A DNA stretch of 64,000 nucleotides, taken from contig CATQJD010000001.1 of assembly GCA_958298945.1 (NCBI GenBank), positions 2,621,142-2,685,141 of the forward strand, written 5' to 3'. The DNA comes from Atherix ibis. Lineage: Eukaryota; Arthropoda; Insecta; Diptera; Athericidae. This document shows positions 51,550 to 63,103 of this stretch, one piece after another. The stretch's first letter is position 1; every line of letters begins with the position of its first letter. A model generated the notes under the pieces. That model did not search any database and was not told the origin of the DNA. It saw only the letters and a list, made by a program, of their open reading frames with translations. The translations under genes and the position numbers were made by a program.

Positions 51550-54500
51550 TTTAAATAAATATTTTCATTGAGAAAATATACTAAAAAATATAAAATTTCC
51601 GAAATAATTCAAATTTTTCTATTAGATCCGGTGTACTTTCTCACCTATAGGTCGTATTAAGGCATCATTTTTCACATTTTATATATCCAATTAAAGGCCT
51701 AGAAATTATCTTGGATTTGGCTGAAAAATATTTTTGATCACATTACACATTACATAAGAAAAAGTAATAATACTATAAGTGAAAGAAATTTATATAAGTA
51801 TTTTTAGCAATTATCCTTTTTGGACAAATTTTATCTTAAATCATAGAGTGAAGATTTGTCTTTGCGTATATGTAATAATATATTAAATATGTGGGGGCAT
51901 CATGTAAATATTCAATTTTTTCAGATTCCTTTGTGAAAATTTCCTCTTCAAATAAGCTGAAGGTGAGGTGTTCGGACTCAATATCCTTAAGGACTATCAA
52001 AATTTTTTTGATAGCATTTTATAGATAAAAGTATATGCTAGGTGTCCTTTGAAGAAAGTTTCTGAGTATCTTTACAAATGAAAGAAATATTCAAAAAAGT
52101 TCAATGCCCTGTTTTGCTGCTGTTTGCTCAACGTAATACGCGTACAATACGTACTCTTCTACAATTAATTGGGAGTTACTTCGTCAATGTACAATTATGT
52201 TAGGTATTCAAAGTAATCCAACAATTAGCATTTCTATTCTAAAATAAATCATTCTATTTAATATATTAATTCATTTGATTTTATTTTCTGATTAACTTTT
52301 TTTGCACAAGAAGACTTCGAATTTTTATTGTATTGTATGTTGGAATGTAATATATTTGAGTGTCGACTTTATTTTTTTTAAACTATTTCATTATTTTTAT
52401 ATTATTTTACTAATTATGCCAATAATCCTGCAGGGGTGATTTTGGTCCCTTTGTCAATCGAATAATCACCAATCGAAATTTTCTGTGTCTGCCTGTTAAT
52501 TTAGTCATTTTTATAGAATTGCCTTTTTTATTCCTACAATTAAAAAATCATATATGAAATGAAAATTTGTTTTTGTTTATAATCGTTCAGTAATTTTTGA
52601 GTATAGAAAAATAGGATTTACCCTGAAAGTAGTCGTATTTTTGATTTCCAAAACTATTCTGCAGTCCAAGCAGATGTAAACATAACCGGGTTCGGTATAG
52701 CAGTTTTCCCATTTAGTCTTAAGTAATTTTTACAACATTCCTATTTGGATTTCTACAATTGGAAGATCATTTATATTGGACTAATCCCAAAATTGATAAA
52801 CGTGTTTATTTACACAATTATTCTCCTATAGTAACGAATATAAACAAATTCGGCGGTCGGTGAAATTATTTTCTTATTTCAAAAATAGACTTTTTCTCAA
52901 ATATAAACTGTCGTTGGACTTTTATTAAATTCCAAGAATATTTTCAGATAATTCGAGTAGATACACATTAATCAACTGAATCGACTGAGAGACGCTTAAA
53001 AACTGTCATTTCAAAATTACTCGACGGTTGGTGTTTGCGAGAGAGGATCTGCTGAAAATATACTCTCATAATCAGACGAAATTCACTATCGCTTTCAAAC
53101 CATGTACTTCTACTCGCTTATTAGACGCCTGTCGACCGCAAACATTCGTTCTTGCGGGTTCTCTTATAGTTGATTTACGAGTGAGACAGGCTCGTTCTCT
53201 CAATCACGCTCTAACGCTCTAAATATTGAGTGCAAAGACAAAAAGATACCAGATGTCAACAATCGAAAAATCGCAGGAATCGTAAGCCCAACTTTTCCGG
53301 GATCAAAAAAACCCTTCGGCTTATTTGAAGGAGAAATTTTCACAAAGGAATCTGAAAAAATTTAATATTTACATGATGTCCCTACATATTTTATATATTA
53401 TTGTAAATGCCCAATGACAAATCTTCACTCTATGATTTAAGATCAAATTTGTCCAAAAAGGAAAATTGCTAAAAATACTTATATAATTTTCCTTCACTTA
53501 TAGTATTATTAATTTTTCTTATGTAATGTATAACCGGATCAAAAATATTTTCCAACTAAATTTTAGGCCTTTAATCTGACATATAAAATGTTAAAAATGA
53601 TGACTGCATACGACCTGTAGGTGAGAAAGTACACCGGATCTAATAGAAAAATTTGGATTATTTCGGATATTTTATATTATTTAGTATATATTTTTTCTCA
53701 ATGAAGATATTTATCTAAAATTGTATAATTTAGATAGCCAGAGCTCATTATGACCTTTCATTTGATGTATAATTTGTTAAGATTGATGTGAAAATTTGAA
53801 CTTACGAGCACAAAACGGAATAACAATTCCACAATATTCCGATTTTCCGAGAGGTTTTTTAAATTAGCTCACCACTACATATACATAATAGCAAGCTTAT
53901 TATTTAATCACATAGCCACACTAACTGCGGTGAATTTAACACCTAAATTATTTTGATTGGCTTAGGAATGATGATCCTAGAGTAAAAAATGTGTTCTGTG
54001 GTCGAAAAATTGCTCGGCAACATTAATTGTATGCTAACAATACTTTTTGCCAATGACGACTTCTACAAATTTCGTTCTGCGTAATTGGTCAAATTGAATT
54101 TTAGTTCACGTGACGAATTTTTCGGTTTTCTCGTGAAAGGATTAACGTATCGATTTTAATTTTTTTTTATTCTCTTGGAAAATGTTCATTCTGTACCGAT
54201 AAGGATATTTTCCTTCTTTCGTCCTTACAAGGATATAGTTTTTCTGTTAATTAATTTTAATTTTCATTTTAAGAAAAAAAATCCTAAATATATATCTACC
54301 TCCTCTGGAGCAGTTTTATCCTTATCGTCCATGCAAGAACAAAGAACTTATTTTTTCAAAAAATTCAAAAATCCTTAATAGCATAATTATACTGAAATTT
54401 TGTACTGAACATTTTTACTGAAAATTTTTAATTGAACATTTTTACTAAAAATTTTCAATAAAATTAATTAGAAAAGATTTTTTAGTTTTTTTTCCGAAAA

Positions 54501-55976
54501 TAAGTTGTTTGTCCTTGCAAGGACGATATAAATAAATTGGTATCCTGTGGAAAGGTAGCCAGATACGTATTCGGACATTATTTTTAAAAAAATAAAAATT
54601 AATATTAATTAGTCAAAATACTATATCCTTGTGAGGACGAAATAAGGAAAATATCCTCATACGTAAAAAATGAATATTTTCCAAAAGACTAAAAAAAAAA
54701 TTAAGTCGATACCTTAATCTTTTAGCGAGAAAACCTAAAAATGCGTCACGCGAGCCAATATTTAGTGTGACCGATTACGCAGAACGAAATTCACAGAAGT
54801 CGTCGTTGGCAAAAAGTATTGTTAGCAGCTGAAAAAAGTTGCCGAGCGATTTTTCGTCCACGGAACACATTTTTTACTCTAGGACCGTCATTCTTGAACC
54901 GATCGAAATAATTTAAGTGCCAAATCTACCACAGATAGTGTGGCTATGTAATAACATAATAAGCTTATTGTTATGTATATAACGTATCGACTTTAATTTT
55001 TTTTTATTCTCTTGGAAAATGTTCATTCTTTACCGATAAGGATATTTTCCTTCTTTCGTCCTTACAAGGATATAGTTTTTCTGTTAATTAATTTTAATTT
55101 TCATTTTAAGAAAAAAAATCCTAAATATATATCTACCTCCTCTGGAGCAGTTTTATCCTTATCGTCCATGCAAGAACAAAGAACTTATTTTTTCAAAAAA
55201 TTCAAAAATCCTTAATAGCATAATTATACTGAAATTTTGTACTGAACATTTTTACTGAACATTTTTAATTGAACATTTTTACTAAAAATTTTCAATAAAA
55301 TTAATTAGAAAAGATTTTTTAGTTTTTTTTCCGAAAATAAGTTGTTTGTCCTTGCAAGGACGATATAAATAAATTGGTATCCTGTGGAAAGGTAGCCAGA
55401 TACGTATTCGGACATTATTAAAAAAAAAATAAAAAAAATTATTAATTAGTCAAAATACTATATCCTTGTAAGGACGAAATAAGAAAAATATCCTCATACG
55501 TAAAAAATGAATATTTTCCAAAAGACTAAAAAAAAAATTAAGTCGATACCTTAATCTTTTAGCGAGAAAACCTAAAAATGCGTCACGCGAGCCAATATTT
55601 AGTGTGACCGATTACGCAGAACGAAATTCACAGAAGTCGTCGTTGGCCAAAAGTATTGTTAGCAGCTGAAAATAGTTGCCGAGCGATTTTTAGTCCACGG
55701 AACACATTTTTTACTCTAGGACCGTCATTCTTGAACCGATCGAAATAATTTAAGTGCCAAATCTACCACAGATAGTGTGGCTATGTAATAACATAATAAG
55801 CTTATTGTTATGTATATGTAGTGGTGAGATAACTTAAAAATCCTCTCGGAAAATCTGAATATTGTAAAATTTTTATTCCGTTTTGTGCTCGTAAGTCCAA
55901 ATTTTTACATCAATCTTAACAAATTATACTTCAAATGAAAGGTCATAGCGAGATCTAGCTGTCTAAGTTATGTAAT
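51550..55976 (+). repeat. Macrosatellite copy 16, with extra palindrome segment
   Basis: This copy is 4427 bp: core 51963-53313 with the 33-bp segment (52671-52703), then a palindrome of 3076 bp (53314-56389). About 837 bp covering the inner right arm, the centre and the inner left arm are present twice, with the junction near 54980. Confidence 0.94.
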
Positions 55977-56389
55977 TTTAAATAAATATTTTCATTGAGA
56001 AAATATACTAAAAAATATAAAATTTCCGAAATAATTCAAATTTTTCTATTAGATCCGGTGTACTTTCTCACCTATAGGTCGTATTAAGGCATCATTTTTC
56101 ACATTTTATATATCAAATTAAAGGCCTAGAAATTATCTTGGATTTGGCTGAAAAATATTTTTGATCACATTACACATTACATAAGAAAAAGTAATAATAC
56201 TATAAGTGAAAGAAATTTATATAAGTATTTTTAGCAATTATCCTTTTTGGACAAATTTTATCTTAAATCATAGAGTGAAGAATTGTCTTTGCGTATATGT
56301 AATAATATATTAAATATGTGGGGGCATCATGTAAATATTCAATTTTTTCAGATTCCTTTGTGAAAATTTCCTCTTCAAATAAGCTGAAG
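53314..56389. repeat. Palindrome with duplicated inner segment (copy 16)
   Basis: The left arm runs to TTATTGTTATGTATAT (ending 54980), then the sequence returns to AACGTATCGACTTTAAT of the right arm. Matching sites are 837 bp apart (54175 and 55012). The second pass differs from the first, for example ATTATTAAAAAAAAAATAAA near 55414 and TACTGAACATTTTTACTGAA near 55240, and matches copy 17. It is therefore not a simple fresh duplication. Confidence 0.88.
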
Positions 56390-59300
56390 GTGAGGTGTTC
56401 GGACTCAATATCCTTAAGGACTATCAAAATTTTTTTGATAGCATTTTATAGATAAAAGTATATGCTAGGTGTCCTTTGAACAAAGTTTCTGAATATCTTT
56501 ACAAATGAAAGAAATATTCAAAAAAGTTCAATGCCCTGTTTTGCTGCTATTTGCTCAACGTAATACGCGTACAATACGTACTCTTCTACAATTAATTGGG
56601 AGTTACTTCGTCAATGTACAATTATGTTAGGTATTCAAAGTAATCCAACAATTAGCATTTCTATTCTAAAATAAATCATTCTATTTAATATATTAATTCA
56701 TTTGATTTTATTTTCTGATTAACTTTTTTTGCACAAGAAGACTTCGAATTTTTATTGTATTGTATGTTGGAATGTAATATATTTGAGTGTCGACTTTATT
56801 TTTTTTAAACTATTTCATTATTTTTATATTATTTTACTAATTATGCCAATAATCCTGCAGGGGTGATTTTGGTCTCTTTGTCAATCGAATAATAACCAAT
56901 CGAAATTTTCTGTGTCTGCCTGTTAATTTAGTCATTTTTATAGAATTGCCTTTTTTATTCCTACAATTGAAAAATCATATATGAAATGAAAATTTGTTTT
57001 TGTTTATAATCGTTCAGTAATTTTTGAGTATAGAAAATAGGATTTACCCTGAAAGTAGTCGTATTTTTGATTTCCAAAACTATTTTGCAGTACAAGCAGA
57101 TGTAAACATAACCGGGTTCGGTATAGCAGTTTTCCCATTTAGTCTTAAGTAATTTTTACAACATTCCTATTTTGATTTCTACAATTGGAAGATCATTTAT
57201 ATTGGACTAATCCCAAAATTGATAAACGTGTTTTATTTACACAATTATTCTCCTATAGTAACGAATATAAACAAATTCGGCGGTCGGTGAAATTATTTTC
57301 TTATTTCAAAAATAGACTTTTTCTCAAATATAAACTGTCGTTGGACTTTTATTAAATTCCAAGAATATTTTCAGATAATTCGAGTAGATACACATTAATC
57401 AACTGAATCGACTGAGAGACGCTTAAAAACTGTCATTTCAAAATTACTCGACGGTTGGTGTTTGCGAGAGAGGATCTGCTGAAAATATACTCTCATAATC
57501 AGACGAAATTCACTATCGCTTTCAAACCATGTACTTCTACTCGCTTATTAGACGCCTGTCGACCGCAAACATTCGTTCTTGCGGGTTGTCTTATAGTTGA
57601 TTTACGAGTGAGACAAGTTCGTTCTCTCAATCACGCTCTAACTCTCTAAATATTGAGTGCAAAGACAAAAAGATACCAGATGTCAACAATCGAAAAATCG
57701 CAGGAATCGTAAGCCCAACTTTTCCGGGATCAAAAAAACCCTTCGGCTTATTTGAAGGAGAAATTTTCACAAAGGAATCTGAAAAAATTTAATATTTACA
57801 TGATGTCCCTACATATTTTATATATTATTGTAAATGCCCAATGACAAATCTTCACTCTATGATTTAAGATCAAATTTGTCCAAAAAAGGAAAATTGCTAA
57901 AAATACTTATATAATTTTCCTTCACTTATAGTATTATTAATTTTTCTTATGTAATGTATAACCGGATCAAAAATATTTTCCAACTAAATTTTAGGCCTTT
58001 AATCTGACATATAAAATGTTAAAAATGATGACTGCATACGACCTGTAGGTGAGAAAGTACACCGGATCTAATAGAAAAATTTGGATTATTTCGGATATTT
58101 TATATTATTTAGTATATATTTTTTCTCAATGAAGATATTTATCTAAAATTGTATAATCTAGATAGCCAGAGCTCATTATGACCTTTCATTTGATGTATAA
58201 TTTGTTAAGATTGATGTGAAAATTTGGACTTACGAGCACAAAACGGAATAACAATTCCACAATATTCCGATTTTCCGAGGGTTTTTTAAATTAGCTCACC
58301 ACTACATATACATAATAGCGAGCTTATTATTTAATCACATAGCCACACTAACTGCTGTGAATTTGGCACCTAAATTATTTTGATTGGTTTAGGAATGATG
58401 ATCCTAGAGTAAAAAATGTGTTCTGTGGTCGAAAAATTGCTCGGCAACATTTATTGTATGCTAAAAATACTTTTTGCCAATGACGACTTCTGCTAATTTC
58501 GTTCTGCGTAATTGGTCAAATTGAATTTTAGTTCACGTGACGAATTTTTCGGTTTTCTCGTGAAAGGATTAACGTATCGACTTTAATTTTTTTTTATTCT
58601 CTTGGAAAATGTTCATTCTTTACCGATAAGTACATTTTCCTTCTTTCGTCCTTACAAGGATATAGTTTTTCTGTTAATTAATTTTAATTTTCATTTTAAG
58701 AAAAAAAATCCTAAATATATATCTAGCTCCTCTGGAGCAATTTTATCCTTATCGTCCATGCAAGGACAAAGAACTTATTTTTTCAAAAAATTCAAAAATC
58801 CTTAATAGCATAATTATACTAAAATTTTGTACTGAACAAAAGGAAAATTGCTAAAAATACTTATATAATTTTCCTGCACTTATAGTATTATTAATTTTTC
58901 TTATGTAATGTATAACCGGATCAAAAATATTTTCCAACTAAATTTTAGGCCTTTAATCTGACATATAAAATGTTAAAAATGATGACTGCATACGACCTGT
59001 AGGTGAGAAAGTACACCGGATCTAATAGAAAAATTTGGATTATTTCGGATATTTTATATTATTTAGTATATATTTTTTCTCAATGAAGATATTTATCTAA
59101 AATTGTATAATCTAGATAGCCAGAGCTCATTATGACCTTTCATTTGATGTATAATTTGTTAAGATTGATGTGAAAATTTGAATTTACGAGCACAAAACGG
59201 AATAACAATTCCACAATATTCCGATTTTCCGAGAGGTTTTTTAAATTAGCTCACCACTACATATACATAATAGCAAGCTTATTATTTAATCACATAGCCA

Positions 59301-60521
59301 CACTAACTGCGGTGAATTTAACACCTAAATTATTTTGATTGGCTTAGGAATGATGATCCTAGAGTAAAAAATGTGTTCTGTGGTCGAAAAATTGCTCGGC
59401 AACATTAATTGTATGCTAACAATACTTTTTGCCAATGACGACTTCTGCAAATTTCGTTCTGCGTAATTGGTCAAATTGAATTTTAGTTCACGTGACGAAT
59501 TTTTCGGTTTTCTCGTGAAAGGATTAACGTATCGACTTTAATTTTTTTTTATTCTCTTGGAAAATGTTCATTCTTTACCGATAAGGATATTTTCCTTCTT
59601 TCGTCCTTACAAGGATATAGTTTTTCTGTTAATTAATTTTAATTTTCATTTTAAGAAAAAAAATCCTAAATATATATCTACCTCCTCTGGAGCAGTTTTA
59701 TCCTTATCGTCCATGCAAGAACAAAGAACTTATTTTTTCAAAAAATTCAAAAATCCTTAATAGCATAATTATACTGAAATTTTGTACTGAACATTTTTAC
59801 TGAACATTTTTAATTGAACATTTTTACTAAAAATTTTCAATAAAATTAATTAGAAAAGATTTTTTAGTTTTTTTTCCGAAAATAAGTTGTTTGTCCTTGC
59901 AAGGACGATATAAATAAATTGGTATCCTGTGGAAAGGTAGCCAGATACGTATTCGGACATTATTAAAAAAAAAATAAAAAAAATTATTAATTAGTCAAAA
60001 TACTATATCCTTGTAAGGACGAAATAAGAAAAATATCCTCATACGTAAAAAATGAATATTTTCCAAAAGACTAAAAAAAAAATTAAGTCGATACGTTAAT
60101 CTTTTAGCGAGAAAACCTAAAAATGCGTCACGCGAGCCAATATTTAGTGTGACCGATTACGCAGAACGAAATTCACAGAAGTCGTCGTTGGCCAAAAGTA
60201 TTGTTAGCAGCTGAAAAAAGTTGCCGAGCGATTTTTAGTCCACGGAACACATTTTTTACTCTAGGACCGTCATTCTTGAACCGATCGAAATAATTTAAGT
60301 GCCAAATCTACCACAGATAGTGTGGCTATGTAATAACATAATAAGCTTATTGTTATGTATATGTAGTGGTGAGATAACTTAAAAATCCTCTCGGAAAATC
60401 TGAATATTGTAAAATTTTTATTCCGTTTTGTGCTCGTAAGTCCAAATTTTTACATCAATCTTAACAAATTATACTTCAAATGAAAGGTCATAGCGAGATC
60501 TAGCTGTCTAAGTTATGTAAT
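55977..60521 (+). repeat. Macrosatellite copy 17, with extra right-arm segment
   Basis: This copy is 4545 bp: core 56390-57740 with the 33-bp segment (57097-57129), then a palindrome of 3194 bp (57741-60934). About 954 bp of right arm and centre are repeated from 58838. The invariant block carries four changes (near 57588, 57616, 57618 and 57643), the most of any copy. Confidence 0.94.
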
Positions 60522-60934
60522 TTTAAATAAATATTTTCATTGAGAAAATATACTAAAAAATATAAAATTTCCGAAATAATTCAAATTTTTCTATTAGATC
60601 CGGTGTACTTTCTCACCTATAGGTCGTATTAAGGCATCATTTTTCACATTTTATATATCAAATTAAAGGCCTAGAAATTATCTTGGATTTGGCTGAAAAA
60701 TATTTTTGATCACATTACACATTACATAAGAAAAAGTAATAATACTATAAGTGAAAGAAATTTATATAAGTATTTTTAGCAATTATCCTTTTTGGACAAA
60801 TTTTATCTTAAATCATAGAGTGAAGATTTGTCTTTGCGTATATGTAATAATATATTAAATATGTGGGGGCATCATGTAAATATTCAATTTTTTCAGATTC
60901 CTTTGTGAAAATTTCCTCTTCAAATAAGCTGAAG
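57741..60934. repeat. Palindrome with duplicated right arm (copy 17)
   Basis: Within the central minisatellite the sequence breaks at TACTGAAC (ends 58837) and restarts at AAAAGGAAAATTGCTAAAAA, first seen at about 57884. The two passes carry different variants. The first has GAATTTGGCACC and TCTAGCTCC. The second has GAATTTAACACC and TCTACCTCC, like copy 16. Recombination between non-sister copies fits better than slippage. Confidence 0.88.
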
Positions 60935-62670
60935 GTGAGGTGTTCGGACTCAATATCCTTAAAGACTATCAAAATTTTTTTGATAGCATTTTATAGATAA
61001 AAGTATATGCTAGGTGTCCTTTGAACAAAGTTTCTGAGTATCTTTACAAATGAAAGAAATATTCAAAAAAGTTCAATGCCCTGTTTTGCTGCTATTTGCT
61101 CAACGTAATACGCGTACAATACGTACTCTTCTACAATTAATTGGGAGGTACTTCGTCAATGTACAATTATGTTAGGTATTCAAAGTAATCCAACAATTAG
61201 CATTTCTATTCTAAAATAAATCATTCTATTTAATATATTAATTCATTTGATTTTATTTTCTGATTAACTTTTTTTGCACAAGAAGACTTCGAATTTTTAT
61301 TGTATTGTATGTTGGAATGTAATATATTTGAGTGTCGACTTTATTTTTTTAAAACTATTTCATTATTTTTATATTATTTTACTAATTATGCCAATAATCC
61401 TGCAGGGGTGATTTTGGTCTCTTTGTCAATCGAATAATAACCAATCGAAATTTTCTGTGTCTGCCTGTTAATTTAGTCATTTTTATAGAATTGCCTTTTT
61501 TATTCCTACAATTGAAAAATCATATATGAAATGAAAATTTGTTTTTGTTTATAATCGTTCAGTAATTTTTGAGTATAGAAAATAGGATTTACCCTGAAAG
61601 TAGTCGTATTTTTGATTTCCAAAACTATTTTGCAGTACAAGCAGATGTAAACATAACCGGGTTCGGTATAGCAGTTTTCCCATTTAGTCTTAAGTAATTT
61701 TTACAACATTCCTATTTTGATTTCTATAATTGGAAGATCATTTATATTGGACTAATCCCAAAATTGATAAACGTGTTTTATTTACACAATTATTCTCCTA
61801 TAGTAACGAATATAAACAAATTCGGCGGTCGGTGAAATTATTTTCTTATTTCAAAAATAGACTTTTTCTCAAATATAAACTGTCGTTGGACTTTTATTAA
61901 ATTCCAAGAATATTTTCAGATAATTCGAGTAGATACACATTAATCAACTGAATCGACTGAGAGACGCTTAAAAACTGTCATTTCAAAATTACTCGACGGT
62001 TGGTGTTTGCGAGAGAGGATCTGCTGAAAATATACTCTTATAATCAGACGAAATTCACTATCGCTTTCAAACCATGTACTTCTACTCGCTTATTAGACGC
62101 CTGTCGACCGCAAACATTCGTTCTTGCGGGTTATTACTACATATACATAATAGCAAGCTTATTATTTAATCACGTAGCCACACTAATAAAATATAATAAT
62201 GAATATTTTCCAAAAGAATAAAAAAAAAATCAAGAAGAATACGTTAATCTTTAAGCGAGAAAACCTAAAAATCCGTCACGCGAGCCGATATTTAGTGTGA
62301 CCGATTACGCAGAACGAAATTCACAGAAGTCGTCGGTGGCAAAAAAGTATTGTTAGCAGCTGAAAAAAGTTGCCGAGCGATTTTTCGTCCACGGAACACA
62401 CTTTTTACTCTAGGACCGTCATTCTTGAACCGATCGAAATAATTTAAGTTCCAAATCTACCACAGATAGTGTGGCAATGTAATAACATAATAAGCTTATT
62501 GTTATGTATATGTAGTGGTGAGATAACTTAAAAATCCTCTCGGAAAATCTGAATATTGTAAAATTTTTATTCCGTTTTGTGCTCGTAAGTCCAAATTTTC
62601 ACATCAATCTTAACAAATTATACATCAAATGAAAGGTCATAGCGAGATCTAGCTGTCTAAGTTATGTAGT
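60522..62670 (+). repeat. Macrosatellite copy 18, internally rearranged
   Basis: The copy is normal through 62132, including the 33-bp segment (61642-61674) and most of the invariant block. It then jumps from inside the invariant block to a fragment of about 50 bp of right arm (62136-62186), 12 bp of unassigned AT-rich sequence (TAAAATATAATA), and the left arm from about 62198. The rest of the right arm and the palindrome centre are missing. Confidence 0.92.
62133..62198 (+). other. Rearrangement junction in copy 18
   Basis: After CGTTCTTGCGGGTT (ends 62132) a right-arm fragment (ACTACATATACATAATAGCA onward, 62136-62186) is followed by TAAAATATAATA and then left arm (AATGAATATTTTCC). Two breakpoints within about 65 bp, plus the 433-bp duplication just downstream, mark this as the most disrupted place in the window. 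Confidence 0.88.
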
Positions 62671-63103
62671 TTTAAATAAATATTTTCATTGAGAAAATAT
62701 ACTAATAAATATAAAATTTCCGAAATAATTCAAATTTTTCTATTAGATCCGGTGTACTTTCTCACCTACAGGTCTACAAGTATTGTTAGCAGCTGAAAAA
62801 AGTTGCCGAGCGATTTTTCGTCCACGGAACACACTTTTTACTCTAAGACCGTCATTCTTGAACCGATCGAAATAATTAAAGTGCCAAATCTACCACAGAT
62901 AGTGTGGCTATGTAATAACATAATAAGCTTATTGTTATGTATATGTAGTGGTGAGATAACTTAAAAATCCTCTCGGAAAATCTGAATATTGTAAAATTTT
63001 TATTCCGTTTTGTGCTCGTAAGTCCAAATTTTCACATCAATCTTAACAAATTATACAGCAAATGAAAGGTCATAGCGAGATCTAGCTGTCTAAGTTATGT
63101 AAT
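62671..63103 (+). repeat. Partial macrosatellite fragment (433-bp tandem duplication)
   Basis: This 433-bp piece holds the end of the left arm beyond the unit start (62671-62775), then jumps back to AGTATTGTTAGCAGCTG, first seen at 62346 and repeated at 62779. The result is a direct duplication of left-arm sequence with a 433-bp period, and the unit-start motif appears at both 62671 and 63104. Confidence 0.92.

Noticed and set aside
62000..62221. 73-codon frame unique to copy 18
   Set aside because: It is a chimera made by the rearrangement at 62132, joining the invariant block to arm sequence, and it also lacks an ATG start.
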